Positions 1 through 14,300 of a stretch of DNA of 64,000 nucleotides are shown in pieces. Source of the DNA: Latrodectus hesperus. Its lineage: Eukaryota; Arthropoda; Arachnida; Araneae; Theridiidae. Below the pieces are notes generated by a model. That model was not told where the DNA came from. It saw nothing but the letters and a program-made list of their open reading frames with translations, and ran no database searches. Position 1 is the stretch's first letter; the number at the start of each line of letters is the position of its first letter. A program made the translations under genes and the position numbers. The stretch lies in assembly GCA_037975125.1 (NCBI GenBank), contig JAJQOW010000014.1, positions 23,769,914 through 23,833,913 of the forward strand, in the 5' to 3' direction.

Positions 1-132
1 TTTCATTAATTTCTCTTATCTGTTTTACTATACCGGATTTCGTGCAGAATTGCGTTTCGTCGAATTTCTTTGGCTTTTGATTTCGCTTATTAATTATTTA
101 TTTCCTAAGTGAGAATTTTCTTACGCGATTCC

Positions 133-408
133 CTTGTTGTTGTTGTTGTCGTGTGCCAAGCTAGACTAGCAATATGGGGTGCGCTGCTCCACTTTTTCAA
201 CTGAACCATATTTCGGTTTGGAGTCCGACTTCTTCAGTACACACATGCCATAGGGACCCGTTTATAGGGTAGGCAACTATTTACAACACATTCATACACA
301 GAAAGGACAAAGACAGGATAGAGAGTACAGCCATGCCCGAACTGGGATTCGAACCCAGGACCTCCCTATTCGTAGTCAGGAACTCTGACCACTAGACAGG
401 GCGGGCGG
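133..408 (-). repeat. tRNA-derived SINE, family A (copy 1)
   Basis: Read on the minus strand, this begins with a tRNA-like head: an A-box-like stretch around 'tctagtggtcag' and a B box 'ggttcgaatccc'. A body of about 200 bp follows, containing 'ctatcctgtctttgtcc' and 'gcctaccctataaac', and it ends in repeated AAC. The same head and body recur at 10815-11092, and the head and first half at 2325-2506. A head that would fold like a tRNA but is fused to a conserved body is a SINE, not a working tRNA gene. Confidence 0.85.
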
Positions 409-411
409 CTA

Positions 412-1194
412 TCCGATTCCTATTCACTGCATTGTAAGTGCTTTTTAATTGTATTTTGAGAACTATTTTTCTTAGCTGTTCTCGAAGTTTTGTGCGATTT
501 TTAAGCATTTCCTTCTATGCGATTATTGCCCACCATACAAAAATATGATAAAATACATGTTTGAGTGTATAGAATTTCAAAATTTAGCAATTTTCAAAAT
601 TTTGCAAATTTTATACATGAAAATTCTTTGCGAAACTAAACATTTAATATTTTGAAATGAAAACTTATAAAATTAAAAAGAATTAAATTGTTCATATTAA
701 TTTTGTCAAAGTTAAAAATTGAGTAATTTTTATAAAGTCCTATTAAAATCGAAAAAAAAAATTAATGTTGTTATTTATAATGCTTATGTTGATATCTAAG
801 TTGTTTTCATTCGAATTATCTGAATTAGTTTTGTTCAATTTAAAAAGTTAGAGTAAATTTCAGTGATTGAGAACTATTGATTAATTAATGACAAAAATAC
901 CTATATTAAAGGACAAAAGCATCTTTATATATATCATATTTGCACGTAAAGTACATTTGTAAAGTATAGTATCTTGTCTCATATTAATTATAACAAATGG
1001 ATGCTATGTTTATAAGAAAAGTTCTTCCCCTTTTTTGTTAAATGTCTTTCTAAATTTTCTTTTGTGAAAGTTGGCCAAAATGATGAGAAAAAAATTGTAG
1101 ACATTAATTTATAACATAGCTTTGAAAGGTACACAACTGTGCAAAAGAGCTGAAAACCTCAGAGCGTTAATAGAGGATCCTTACCGAAAAGTTC
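412..1194. other. AT-rich DNA without recognisable features
   Basis: No open frame with protein-like content, repeat head or splice-linked exon was found on either strand. It lies upstream of the first coding exon of the chitin-binding gene, so an untranslated first exon or promoter could be here unrecognised. Confidence 0.5.
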
Positions 1195-1375
1195 TTATTG
1201 GATATGTTTTCTCCAAAGGGTAGAATGCTTCTGAGTGGCATCTGGCTTCGATTCAAAAGTTTCTGGGTGTAAATCCCACCTTGAGTATGGTTGTTTGTAG
1301 TGGTTCGGAATCCATTTAAAACCGTAGGTTCCGGTCTAATTAGTCCTTGTGTGTGTGTGGGGTTGGGGAGACAAA
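1195..1375 (+). repeat. tRNA-derived SINE, family E (copy 1, degraded)
   Basis: The B-box region 'gggtgtaaatcccacc' is followed by a body containing 'gtagtggttcggaatcc' and 'ggtctaattagtcc'. The minus-strand copies at 19430-19560 and 19565-19760 and the decayed piece at 62750-62850 share this body in the same order. The head has substitutions in its conserved boxes, so the copy is old. Confidence 0.7.
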
Positions 1376-1394
1376 CAAAAAAATTTTGGGAGGT

Positions 1395-1560
1395 ATTTCT
1401 CAGGTTCGATCCTAGCCTTGTGGGATGTTTCATTCTTAGTTTATGCTTGCTCATGTGTCGGAATGGTGCTTGGGAGTTTTCCGGGTTTCCTCCTTTGCGA
1501 CCCGGGAATATGGCCCAGTATCTATGAAAATTAAATATTTTGTGAATGCTCAAGACTACT
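1395..1560 (+). repeat. SINE-like repeat, family F (copy 1)
   Basis: A B-box-like 'ggttcgatcctagcc' leads into a body with 'gggagttttccgggtttcc' and a later 'aaaatt..tcgtg/ttgtg' segment. A diverged second copy of the body lies at 12215-12320. Short overlapping open frames here are by-products of the repeat. Confidence 0.55.
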
Positions 1561-2320
<760 letters not shown>

Positions 2321-2324
2321 ATAT

Positions 2325-2727
<403 letters not shown>

Positions 2728-3031
2728 CAGTTGGTGAGTCAAGATAATCGCAAAATTCCAAAGCACCCACCGATGGACACAAAATAAACAGAACATAAGT
2801 ACAATAAACTTTACAAAGTTCCACTCCGAGACTTTCCACTCTAAAGAACATGACTATTGTTAACCATCACAACCATGAGACGCATTTAAGTCTTTGAATT
2901 TTTTATTTAATCCATATCGTAAAATACTCATTTCGTTAAAACCCCTGTTCGTCCTGTTATGAGATTAATATATGTTTCTTAATGTTTCACAAGAAATAAT
3001 TTTTTGTTCCAGGTATCAAAGAACTCCAGTC

Positions 3032-3062
3032 ATGCTTCTTCTCACTTGCGCCTTTGTGCTAG
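3032..3062 (+). CDS. Coding exon 1 of chitin-binding gene (signal peptide start)
   Basis: An acceptor ends at 3012 and the exon carries about 19 nt of leader before ATG at 3032. It encodes MLLLTCAFVL plus one base and ends at the donor 'gtacgt' (3063). The hydrophobic run is the core of a signal peptide that continues into exon 2 with G-S-L-C-Q. The start was chosen because it is the only Met that places a signal sequence in phase with exons 2 and 3. The exon is too short to appear as an open frame on its own. Confidence 0.7.
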
Positions 3063-6000
3063 GTACGTATTCACATTCAAGTATATGTGATTTCTAATAA
3101 TTTTGTGATGATGTAAGGTAATTCCTTTTTACCTAGTTGCGCCTCAGGCTTTCAAATAAAGATGAAGATAAGAAAATATTAAGGTTATATTCTTCAAGCA
3201 AATATATAATATTCTAAGCACATATTTTTTTTAAAAATCGAGTCTTTCTTAAAACAAAATTAAATGTTAATTATCTTTACGTTAAGATTCAGTTTCGTCA
3301 ATCCATGGAAAGAGACAGAATGAGAACTAAATGGTAAAACTCATTGGGATGGAAAAAATCCAAGTTCGATTCCAACCACACTCGAGAAATTCAAGGAAAC
3401 AGATGCGAGTTTATTGTTCCTAAAACAATTGAGAACATCTTCTCCATACTCGTTTATTGGGGTTAGCATTTTGTAATTTTCGAGGTCTCTTGACAGTGAA
3501 TACGACCCAAAGTCTCAGAAAGGTTCTTTCAGAAGAAAATTCTTTTTGCGCCACTGATGTTCGAATATTTTACAGAACACGGGAACTTGTATAGTCTCCT
3601 AAGCAGAATCAAAACAATTCGAATTCTGTGCACTTCCACTAAAAAGGAAAATTCAGATTTTCTCCTTTTGGCACAAAATCGTACTTCATGAAGAATGTGA
3701 ATTTTAGAACATTTTTTTAATAATAATTAAATTTGAGAATAAAAATGGCATGACACCAGAATAAATGAACTTGTAATTTTAAGTTTTATCGCTTTTACGA
3801 GACTTCTTTGCTTCGGGATTATTTGATGACTCCCTAGACAACTTTTTACTCTGTCATAAATATTTCTAAATAGCAAAATGCGATATGTTTCAAAGTTTAT
3901 CTGCTTACCTATTTGATACTCAACATTCTTTTCTAGTTTAATTTTTAAGGCCGCTTTTTTGAGAATATTATTTTGAGATCATATCGTAAGCTTTTACACA
4001 ACGTTGAACTAAAACGTTAATTTTCACAAAAGTCTCATAAATCTTATTGTATGATAACGCTAGCTACTGTGAAAGTATTTACGCAGGTTTGTGAACATCG
4101 CATTGTATTCATATTTCTTGAGAATATCCACAAGCTTAATTGCAACGAAGACAATCAAACGAAATCTGCAGTTTGGTTTGATTGTCGTCATTTTAAGTCA
4201 CTTACTCAATAGTGTTAAATATATAGAATATCTATAATATTCTACAAAACTATTAGGTTGGTGCGTATGAAATGTCGGATTCTCTTTACATGCAGACGTT
4301 TTCCTCCCTGTTTTCGTTATACTTTTGTATTTGGTATAACCTCATTCATACTCGTATTGTCCATTGCCAGAGACTCATTTCAGCAAAATAGGTTTTCTCG
4401 AAGGTCTTCCCTTTTTTATTTCTTTTGAGTTTATTGCCGATATGAATTCTGCCGACATTCGCGTCATTTTCTTATATGAGTACAAACTTGGTAATAGTGC
4501 TGCAAAAGCTGCACGCAACATAAACCAAGCGTTTGGGGAGAATACGGTTAACGATCGGAAAGTGCAGCGTTGGTTCGAAAAATTTCGGACTGGCGATTTT
4601 TCACTGCAAAATGAGCCGCGCGGAAGACCCAAAACGTCTGTGAAGAATGATGACCTGAAGGCTCTAGTGGAAGCGGATCCAGCCGTATCCACGAGGGAAC
4701 TTGCTATCAGGATGAAAGTTGACCATACAACGATATTGAGATACCTTTCTGAGATTGGCAAGGTTAAGAAGATGGACAAGTGGGTACCGCACGCACTGAC
4801 AGAGCGAAATAAGCTGGATCGGTTAAACGTATGCTCATCATTGCAGCATCCACCATATTCACCGGATCTCTCGCCGACCGATTTTCATTTTTTCAAGCAT
4901 TTAGAGCTGTTTTTAAGGGGCAAACACTATGAAAATGAAGACAGTCTAAAAAACTCGATATCAGAGTTTATTAATTCTAAAGACCAAATTTTTTTAAGAC
5001 AGGCATCTACGCTTTAAAATCTCGTTGGGAGAAGTGTATTGAAGCGAATGGAGCATACTTTGATTGAATAAACAGCTTTTGAAGAAAGATATGCAGTTTT
5101 ATACAATCACTTAAGAATCCGACATTTCATACGCACCAACCTAATATTATACTAGTTTTCAAAATATCGCATGGCACAAAAGTTGTGTAAAATATTCTAA
5201 AAATTAAGGATCACATATACAGATCCTTACTCTTGTTTTATTTATCAAGATTTCTATTATTTACTGGCAACACACAGTATTTCATCTAGCCATTTTTAAG
5301 TCTATAATGATTATGAGCGGAACAATCTGGGTTGCTACAAGTGCTATCTGACAGTTAGGTCAATGAACTTACTCAATTACCGAATTTCAGATAGGAAAAA
5401 TAACAGTTCTTCGGGTTTTGAAATTTTGCGCGAACATAATAGGGCAGCGTGGTTTCACATCATTGCAGCAATGATGTTAAATCATCATTCCAATTAATTT
5501 TTCAATTATTCGTTCTTTTTGAGTATTTCATGTCTCATAGTTCTTTTTCATGCATTAATAAAGCAAACTGGCATTCGATATTGATGAGGATTTGGTATTC
5601 CGGAAACCAATGTCTTCAATAAGAGATATATATAATGTTAATTATAAAAATTCCCTACTTCGAATTTGAGAAATCTCAAGAGGGAAATTTTCGAGGATTC
5701 ACTTGTTGAAAATCGGCAAAAATGGATGACTATTGGGTGATTAGACAGCATACATTCTCCCTTTTTTTCTAGGATTATTTTTAATTATGAATGCGTAGCA
5801 TTGTATATTTGTCTTAAATGAAATAATTAATTAGCATAAAAATGTTTTTTATTTCGCTACGCTACAACACTTTTGTTGTTGTTACTTATTTTAGGTTGTC
5901 TAGCTAGGTAACAATCAACATGTAACAATGATTTAAAAATCGAAATTAATAATAGAATCTTTCTTGCTAATAGATGCTTTTATGGCCTCAGAAGCCAATT

Positions 6001-8265
6001 CAAATCTGGGTTAATTTCTATAAATACAAAATTGAACCTATATAAAATCCTAATCAGGCCAATTGTTCTGTATGGTAGAGAATGCTGGACCCTCATTAAG
6101 ACAGAGGAGGAAATGCTATTGATCTTTGAAAGAAATATTTTGAGGAAGATTTTTGGACCCATCCAAGTGAATAATGAGTGGAGGATTTTATTCAATCATG
6201 AAATCAATAGAAAATATAGCAAATACGGTGGGACCGATATTGTAAGAACTATAAAGGCATCACGAATAAGGTGGTTGGGCCACCTGTACAGATGCACCGA
6301 TGCTTTTCTCACCAAAAAAGTGACATTCTCAAAAATCGAAGGGATTCGTCGTAGAGGACGTCCACCCACGTGGTGGCTGGACGATGTTGAAAAAGATCTC
6401 AAAATAATGGGAGTCAACCGATGGAGGGCTGTCGCGGCTAATAGAGTCAGCTGGAAGAAAATCAGCGAGTCAGCCTTGGCCTGCAATGGGCTGTTGAGCT
6501 TGTGATGAAAAAGAAGAAGTTAGGCTAGACAACCCCCATAAAACCAAAATATCTAAAATGTCTAAAAAAAAAATGTGATGGGTCCCGAAGGACATCGTCT
6601 TTTTTTAAAGTTAGGTAGGTTAAGATATGTCCAGTGAAGGCCATAGTGACGGAACACCAAGGACAGTCTGAAAATGTTCTTTGCTCCTGCTGAAAGGTGA
6701 TTCCTCTCGTGTGCCCACTCAGATGGAGAGAAAAGGCAGTTTGATAAGATCTTGGTCTAAGATTCAAGGTCTCACCCGGTCTTTTGCCGAAGTACCATGG
6801 ATGTGGTTGGGAGGAATTTTCATAAGCTTATTGAATACAACACTTTTACTTGTACAAATCATCCAGTGATGCTTATCAAAGATTCGGGGTTCAGACAATA
6901 TCCAGTCTAAATCTTTGTAAAATTGAACATCTAATATTTTTTACCAATATTTTAGTTTTTTAAGGCTTTAAGTATCCTAAATCATGACATTTACCTCGCC
7001 TCTTCAGAAAATAAACTCTTTCATTTACGCCATACAGTATCCAAAGTTCAATGAGTTATATTTTATCTCGGATATCTGGTATTCCGTATCAATATTTCAA
7101 CATTGGTTAATCTTAAAGCTCGCTGCTCACATGTACAGAACTTTATTATTGACCCTTTGTATTTTAGTCAAAAATGATTTTATAAAAATTCATGTATTGG
7201 AAAATATATTGAGCAACTCTATGAAATGGTTTTCCATGAATAGTAATATATTTTGACTATTTTATGATTTAAACACATATGTGAATATGAGAGCTTTTTG
7301 TGTGAATTGATTAACAGAAGTTTCGCCATTGTCATCAAAACTCTTTATATTGAGTCCCAGACAAAGATCGATCTGATCCCCACATGAATATTATGACCAT
7401 GGTAACCTAGTGGTTAGGGCATCGATCTGGAAGGGTTGGTTTCGATTTCCAGTGTCGCCAAAGACCCTCTGAGCACATGCGATATAAGTTTTCATTAAAT
7501 CTGTGGAATCGAAAGTTCTGTGATCAGTCATTGAATAGTTGGATTTAATGATATACAGAAAACGTCCTAACCCTCCAGAGCACCACTGCATACCTTCTGG
7601 CGGATCTGTGTTCCTTTGGGTATTACCCTTCTAGATCAAAGTCAAAATTGGAGGAGCTCTGCTGATGGTGCCATCTATCGTAGGAGTATTGGAGCAAAAG
7701 TCGTATTTTAACCTTCATGGTGCTCCGATTAAACGAAAAACCCTTCTGATTTAATTTCGCATAGCCGTAGGTTAGCGAACTTGGCTAGTACAATTGTTAT
7801 AAGTAACAACAATTACATAGAATACTCAGACACTCTCACTCAGCGCTTTCAGACTGGATAAAAGAGAAAGATCGAACGAAATCCATTCTTCAAAGAATCG
7901 GGCACACGAACACCTGAATGATCACAATCTATCTTTGAGAATTAAAAAAATTTATTTTGCATAAAAAATTCCCCTTCCTAGATTTTATTAGAATACTTTG
8001 AAAATGAAACAATTCCGATTCAGATTCATGAGATATGCAAAATATAACTGTTGTGTCCGACAATTTATTCTTGAATGAATTCAGATACATGACGTATAGG
8101 TTGTGTGTGAATGGCGCTAAATATTAATATTTGATGTATTTAAATGCATCGTTTTTAAAGCTCTTTCAGAAGGTGTAGCTCCTAAAAATTTGTGTATTGT
8201 ATATAGTTTAAAAAAATTTGATATTTACAAGAAATATAATTCATTCTTTGTAAAAATATATTTTC

Positions 8266-8310
<45 letters not shown>

Positions 8311-11300
8311 GAATACATGTATCAAGTGGTAGTTAATAATTAGCTTATTAAAAAATACATGGTGACTATCGGGTCTGTATTTCTCTTTAGAAATATTTAA
8401 TTCAGTGGATCTCTTGGAAAATCTGATACTATTAGGTTGGTGCGTATGAAATGTCGGATTCTCTTTACATGCGGACGTTTTCCTCCCTGTTTTCGTTATA
8501 CTTTTGTATTTGGCATAACCTCATTCATACTCGTATTGTCCATTGCCAGAGACTCATTTCAGCAAAATAGGTTTTCTCGAAGGTCTTCCCTTTTTTATTT
8601 CTTTTGAGTTTATTGCCGATATGAATTCTGCCGACATTCGCGTCATTTTCTTATATGAGTACAAACTTGGTAATAGTGCTGCAAAAGCTGCACGCAACAT
8701 AAACCAAGCGTTTGGGGAGAATACGGTTAACGATCGGAAAGTGCAGCGTTGGTTCGAAAAATTTCGGACTGGCGATTTTTCACTGCAAAATGAGCCGCGC
8801 GGAAGACCCAAAACGTCTGTGAAGAATGATGACCTGAAGGCTCTAGTGGAAGCGGATCCAGCCGTATCCACGAGGGAACTTGCTATCAGGATGAAAGTTG
8901 ACTATACAACGATATTGAGACACCTTTCTGAGATTGGTAAGGTTAAGAAGATGGACAAGTAGGTACCGCGCGCACTGACAGAGCGAAATAAGCTGGATCG
9001 GTTAAACGTATGCTCATCATTGCAGCATCCACCCTATTCACCGGATCTCTCGCCGACCGATTTTCATTTTTTCAAGCATTTAGAGCTGTTTTTAAGGGGC
9101 AAACACTATGAAAATGAAGACAGTCTAAAAAACTCGATATCAGAGTTTATTAATTCTAAAGACCAAAATTTTTTTAAGACAGGCATCTACGCTTTAAAAT
9201 CTCGTTGGGAGAAGTGTATTGAAGCGAATGGAGCATACTTTGATTGAATAAACAGCTTTTGAAGAAAGATATGCAGTTTTATACAATCACTTAAGAATCC
9301 GACATTTCATACGCACCAACCTAATATTTTCAGTTTATTTTTAAATTTTCAGCGCGTCAATAACTTCTAATTTCTAGCTGTTTTCAAATTCATGAATTAC
9401 ATATATTTAGAATTTTGATTCATAAGCTCTAACAAAATCAACATAATTTTATTGTTCTTTTAGGTTCCCTCTGTCAAACAATGAGCCAAAGAATTTGGGT
9501 AAGAATTTTATTCCTGTTTTTATTTTATTACGACACTGTTTGACACCAAACCTCGATCAATGACTCATATATGCTTCCTGAATTTATGTACATTTTTTTT
9601 TCAACTATACACATAGAAGAGAATTGTAGACATTCCGAAGACAATAGTTAGGCAGGTAGATGGTTACGGCGACAGCTTATTTCTGCTGAAAAAAATCCTT
9701 GAACGCAGACTTATCATTTTTTTAACCATGATCAAATGACAAAGTTTACACATTTAAGCTGGTACAATCTTCTCCATACGTTAAAAAGATCGGACAATTT
9801 ATTGGAGTTGATCTGACAAATGTCACAGATCTTTAAGAGGATAAGCCACAACATACAACACAACAGGTGGTGTGGTCGCAATGTCCTCCATATGAAACTA
9901 TATATCCATGAGCTCCAGTGGCTCAGTAGCTTCACGCCGCTTCCCGTAAGTTCTGCCAAGTGAAGAATCATTTGCCGCGGGCAGTGGTTGGGAGGGTGAC
10001 CACGGTGTACTCTCCTTCACTGGGTTGCTGGAGCTCCGTGGGTTGGGGACGTGTCCACGTTAATATGAGGCGTCCAAAGTCCTTCCGCTGGTGTGGCGTG
10101 GATGTGGAGAGGAGGGTGCCAGCTCAGGTGTGGCCTCGTCACCTGACCGTGGTTCAAAATTACGAGGCACCTTAAAAAGAGCAAAGTCGTACTTTCACCT
10201 TCGTGGTAATCTGATTCAAATGAAAGACACTCCCTATTGACTTAATTCGCACTGCCAAAGGCAAAAGCGAGCTTGGGTTGTCCAAGTGTCAGAAACCACA
10301 ACTATATATCCGGGGATGGAAGATCAAGAATTAAGGGGTATTCAGCTTGATTCCTGCTTCTAAATGATGAAGACTCTCCTCCCCCGGCTGCTTCCACTAA
10401 CTGGTAGATCCCAACTCTGGGCTAGGTAGATCGAAATATGCTTCTGCAAAAACAAACATCCACACTGCAACATACCAGGAAAGAATAACCGGATCTTACG
10501 AATTACTTAACATGCATATTCTCTTTGTATAAAAAAAATTCAGCATACGAGTCTTTCGTTGAATCAGATACATAATATACCGCCACTCTTATTTAAGGCT
10601 TCTTTGGTTTAATAATAAGAAAACCGATTTAAAATGCAAACATCTTTGGAATACTTGACAAGCCAAAACTTTCAGTAATTAAAGGTATATAAAATTATTT
10701 CATGAAAAATCAGATTTTCTGTGCAGAATTTTGTTTTGAAAATTATATTACCATTAAAAAAATTATTTATGATGTGTGCTATTATATATTTTCTCTATAT
10801 TTAAAAAATTTACTGCCCACCCTGTCTAGTGGTCAGAGTGCCTGACTGCGGATAGGAAGGTCCTAGGTTTGAATCCCAGTTCGGGTATGGATGATGTACT
10901 TTCTCTTTCTGTCTATCCTGTCTTTGTCCATTTCTTTCTACGAATGGGTTGTGAATAGTTGCCTACCCTATAAACGAGTTCCTATGGCATGTGTGTACTG
11001 AGGAAGTCGGACTCCACACCAGAAATTCGTTCAGTTGGGAAAATGGAGTAGCGCACCTTATAATGCCAGCCTCGCTGGCACAAGACAACAACATTTAAAA
11101 AAATTTAGTTTGAAATGTAACTTTTTTATGCCTTTTTTCGCAATTCCAATGTTAAATTAAATTTGTGAAACAATTCCAATTCAGTGAACCAAATGTCTCA
11201 TTTGTTGTCCCAATGTTGTGTGTGTGTCCCATTGACCAGATAGCACCGTACTGCCCGTTTGCAATGGTGTCGTGAGCATCGCAATTGGACTGAACAGGAC

Positions 11301-14300
11301 TGGGGATGCGTACTATTCTCAGATAAGAGTAGGTTCAGTCTGTCATTGGATTGTAGATGCCAACTGATCTGGCACAAGAGTGGTACTGCTTATCGTCCAG
11401 AAAATATCCAGGAAAGGGATCGATATCCGACATGCAGTGTGATGGTATGGGCCGGCATCATGATCAATGGCCACACACCCCAACTTGTGGTTGCGAATGG
11501 GACTATGACGAGCCAACGATACATTAATGAATTTCTACTTCCTCATGTTCGTCTTTTCCGTGGTGCTGTCGGTGATAAATTTGTTTTTATGGACGACAAC
11601 GCAACATGTCATCGTACACTAGCTGTTCAGGATTGTCTAGACAGCGAGGGTATTCAACGCCTCGTATGGCTATCACGTTCTCCAGATCTAAACCCCATTG
11701 AAAATGTGTGGGATGCTTTGGGGAGGCAAGTTGCTGGTCGAAACTATCCTCCGACAAACAAGAACACCCTCATCTGTGCACTCCCAGAGGAATGGGATAA
11801 ATTGCCTCAACAGCTGCTGGATAATGTTGTGCAAAGTATGATATGACGTGTGGAATGTTGCATCACACTCCACGGTGGACATATCCCGTACTGATACCTT
11901 TCTTCAAGGTGCCTGCTGACTTTTAGATGCTTTGTTCCATTTTTTCCTTATGCAGAATCAAATGAACATTTTTTTCTTTCAGATGTTTCACTGCTTTCGT
12001 ACTTTCCAGAACAATAAATATTTATTATTCTAATGTCTGAACAGTGTGGCAACTATATTTTATCCTACTAGCCCTCATGTGTCTCGCTTAATGTTATGCT
12101 ACATTGCAATTTGTGATCCGTCCTTAGCAATTGTCCAGCAGTTTATAATGAAAAGGGCCTCATAGCGGTCATAAGGTCCCGCTATCCATTGTTTAACAAT
12201 AGGTGATAAATATTGCGCAATCGGGGTGGGTTGTTGGAAGTTTTCCGGGTTTCTTCCCTTGTGGTACGTAAATAGCCGACTATGTCGAAAATTTTCGTGA
12301 AGATAAATTACGCAGTAGATATAAAAATGCTTACAATAGCTTTCGGTTATTAGGTCGTCCATCATGCGATTTTAAGGCATAATAAACAATAATCGACTTG
12401 TGTGTGGTTTACTTGAGCACAATCTTCCACGAATCTGCTAAATTAGAAATCAAACAAGAATTACTTTTGTAATTGTGTAGATATTTATGCGTATTATTCT
12501 AGTTATTAGAGAGTTATATATAAAGTTATAAAGTTTTCAAAAATATATATATCAGCATGAATTATAAGGATGTGTTTTAACATTTTATTTATCATTTATA
12601 ACATTTATTTTAGTGTGCATAATACAATTTTGATGCTCTTTTTTTACTTTCTAATTCATTTTCTATTTTTAAAAATTAATCATATCTTTTTTTAACCAAT
12701 TACAGGAAACAACATTATTAAATACAGTCAACCCTCCTATAACGCGGTGAGTGCGTACCGCGCTATAAGAAACTCGGATTTAACCGTACAAACCAGGCTA
12801 TATAATTCGTAGAGCGTTCTATGGAAACCTTCGACCGCGTTGTATGGAAACCGTGCTGTAAGAAACTCAAAATTAGTACAAATCACATCATTTGTATTGC
12901 GTAATGTGGAGACCAATTTGTTGATTTTGCAACAGACGATATTTTCCCCCGGCTTCTAAGCGATTTAAAAATTGGATTTTATCTTCAAGCGAAATAAAAT
13001 TTCTTTTTAATCTTTTCCTTGTTTCTTTTGCATTTGACATGATGCAAATCTAGATTTAATAATTACTTAGGTTAATAATAATTATATTAAAAATCTAGAG
13101 TTGTTATTATATTAGAACAAATGAAGAATATTACTTACAGTATTGTGTAATGTTGTCCAATTATAAACCACAAATTAAGCAGCAAAAAGCTAAACGAATG
13201 GACGTGCAGACAAAATTTTAGAAAGAATTGGTCTCCAACGAGACGTACTGTGAAAGGGCTCCGAGACGATTGAAACCGAGGCCGTAAACGGTTAAGAGAT
13301 AAGCTCGAATGTTTATACAGTCAGTCACAAAAGTCTACGTACACACTCTGATTTTTGTATATTTTGCACATAACTCATACTTTCGAAAATTCAATTTTAT
13401 TTTCACAATTATTTCTCATAATAACTCAGAATAAATAAATAAAATTATCAACATATTTGTTAAAACGTAATGAAAATAACAAAAGTTTCAAATTATGTGG
13501 TCACGAAAGTCTGCATACAGAGACAGGAAACTCAAATTTTTGGCAATAAACAAAAATAGAAATACCATTAATACTTGGTAGGCCCTCCCTTTGAAGCAAT
13601 GACTGCACGCATTCGGTTTGGCATCGAATTCACCAGGTTCTTTGTTGTTTCAGGTGAAATTTTGGACCAAGCCTGCTGCATAGCCTTCTTCAGGGTTTCG
13701 ACGCTGTTAATGGGTTGTTGTCTGTATTTTTCTGTCGACTTCATCCCAAATGTGTTCGATAGGGTTAAGGTCTGGAGACTGTGGAGGTGAATGCAACTGT
13801 TTGGGCGTCTTGTAGAGGAGCCATTCCTTCACAATCTTTGCTGTGTGCTTAGAATCATTGTCTTGTTGGAAGACAAAGTTGCCCAATATTCCCAATTTTC
13901 CAAAAGTCCCAATTTTCTGACTGATTCATGTAGGTTGCCTTGCAAAATCTTCAAGTATCCTAAGCAATCCATAGTACCCTCGATGAAAACCAGATTGCCA
14001 ACTCCAGCTGCTGCCATGGCACCCCAAACGATCACACTGCCTCCACCGTGTTTTACGTTGGGAGTCAAATTCTCGGGGTTCATTTCTGTGGGTTCATTTT
14101 TTTTCTCCAAACTTTTCCGCGGCTATCACTTTCAAAAACGTTGATCTTGCTCTCGTCGGTGAACAAAACCGCTTCTGCACATATTGACAAGGATTTTGAG
14201 TTTTGGAAAACAAAGGTAAGTCTTTTCTTTCTGTTTGCAGATGATACGAATGGTTTTCTTCTGGGAACTATGCCATTGTAGCCGGCACTACGAACATTTT

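Noticed and set aside
333..410. Functional tRNA gene (also heads at 2330, 7397, 10815, 19680, 21300)
   Set aside because: Each head runs directly into a repeated body, so these are SINE promoters; acceptor stems are imperfect.
3340..3400. tRNA-like fragment with 'gttcgattcc'
   Set aside because: Too short, with no body shared with the local SINE families.
4364..4441. Upstream Met at 4364 (and the equal site in copy 2) as transposase start
   Set aside because: The 26 extra residues are leader sequence; known mariner proteins start at the MNSADIR-type Met.
5892..6536. Inverted 'ggttgtctagct' / 'ggctagacaacc' around the LINE fragment as transposon ends
   Set aside because: Only about 12 bp with mismatches, and LINE fragments do not have inverted ends; probably chance.
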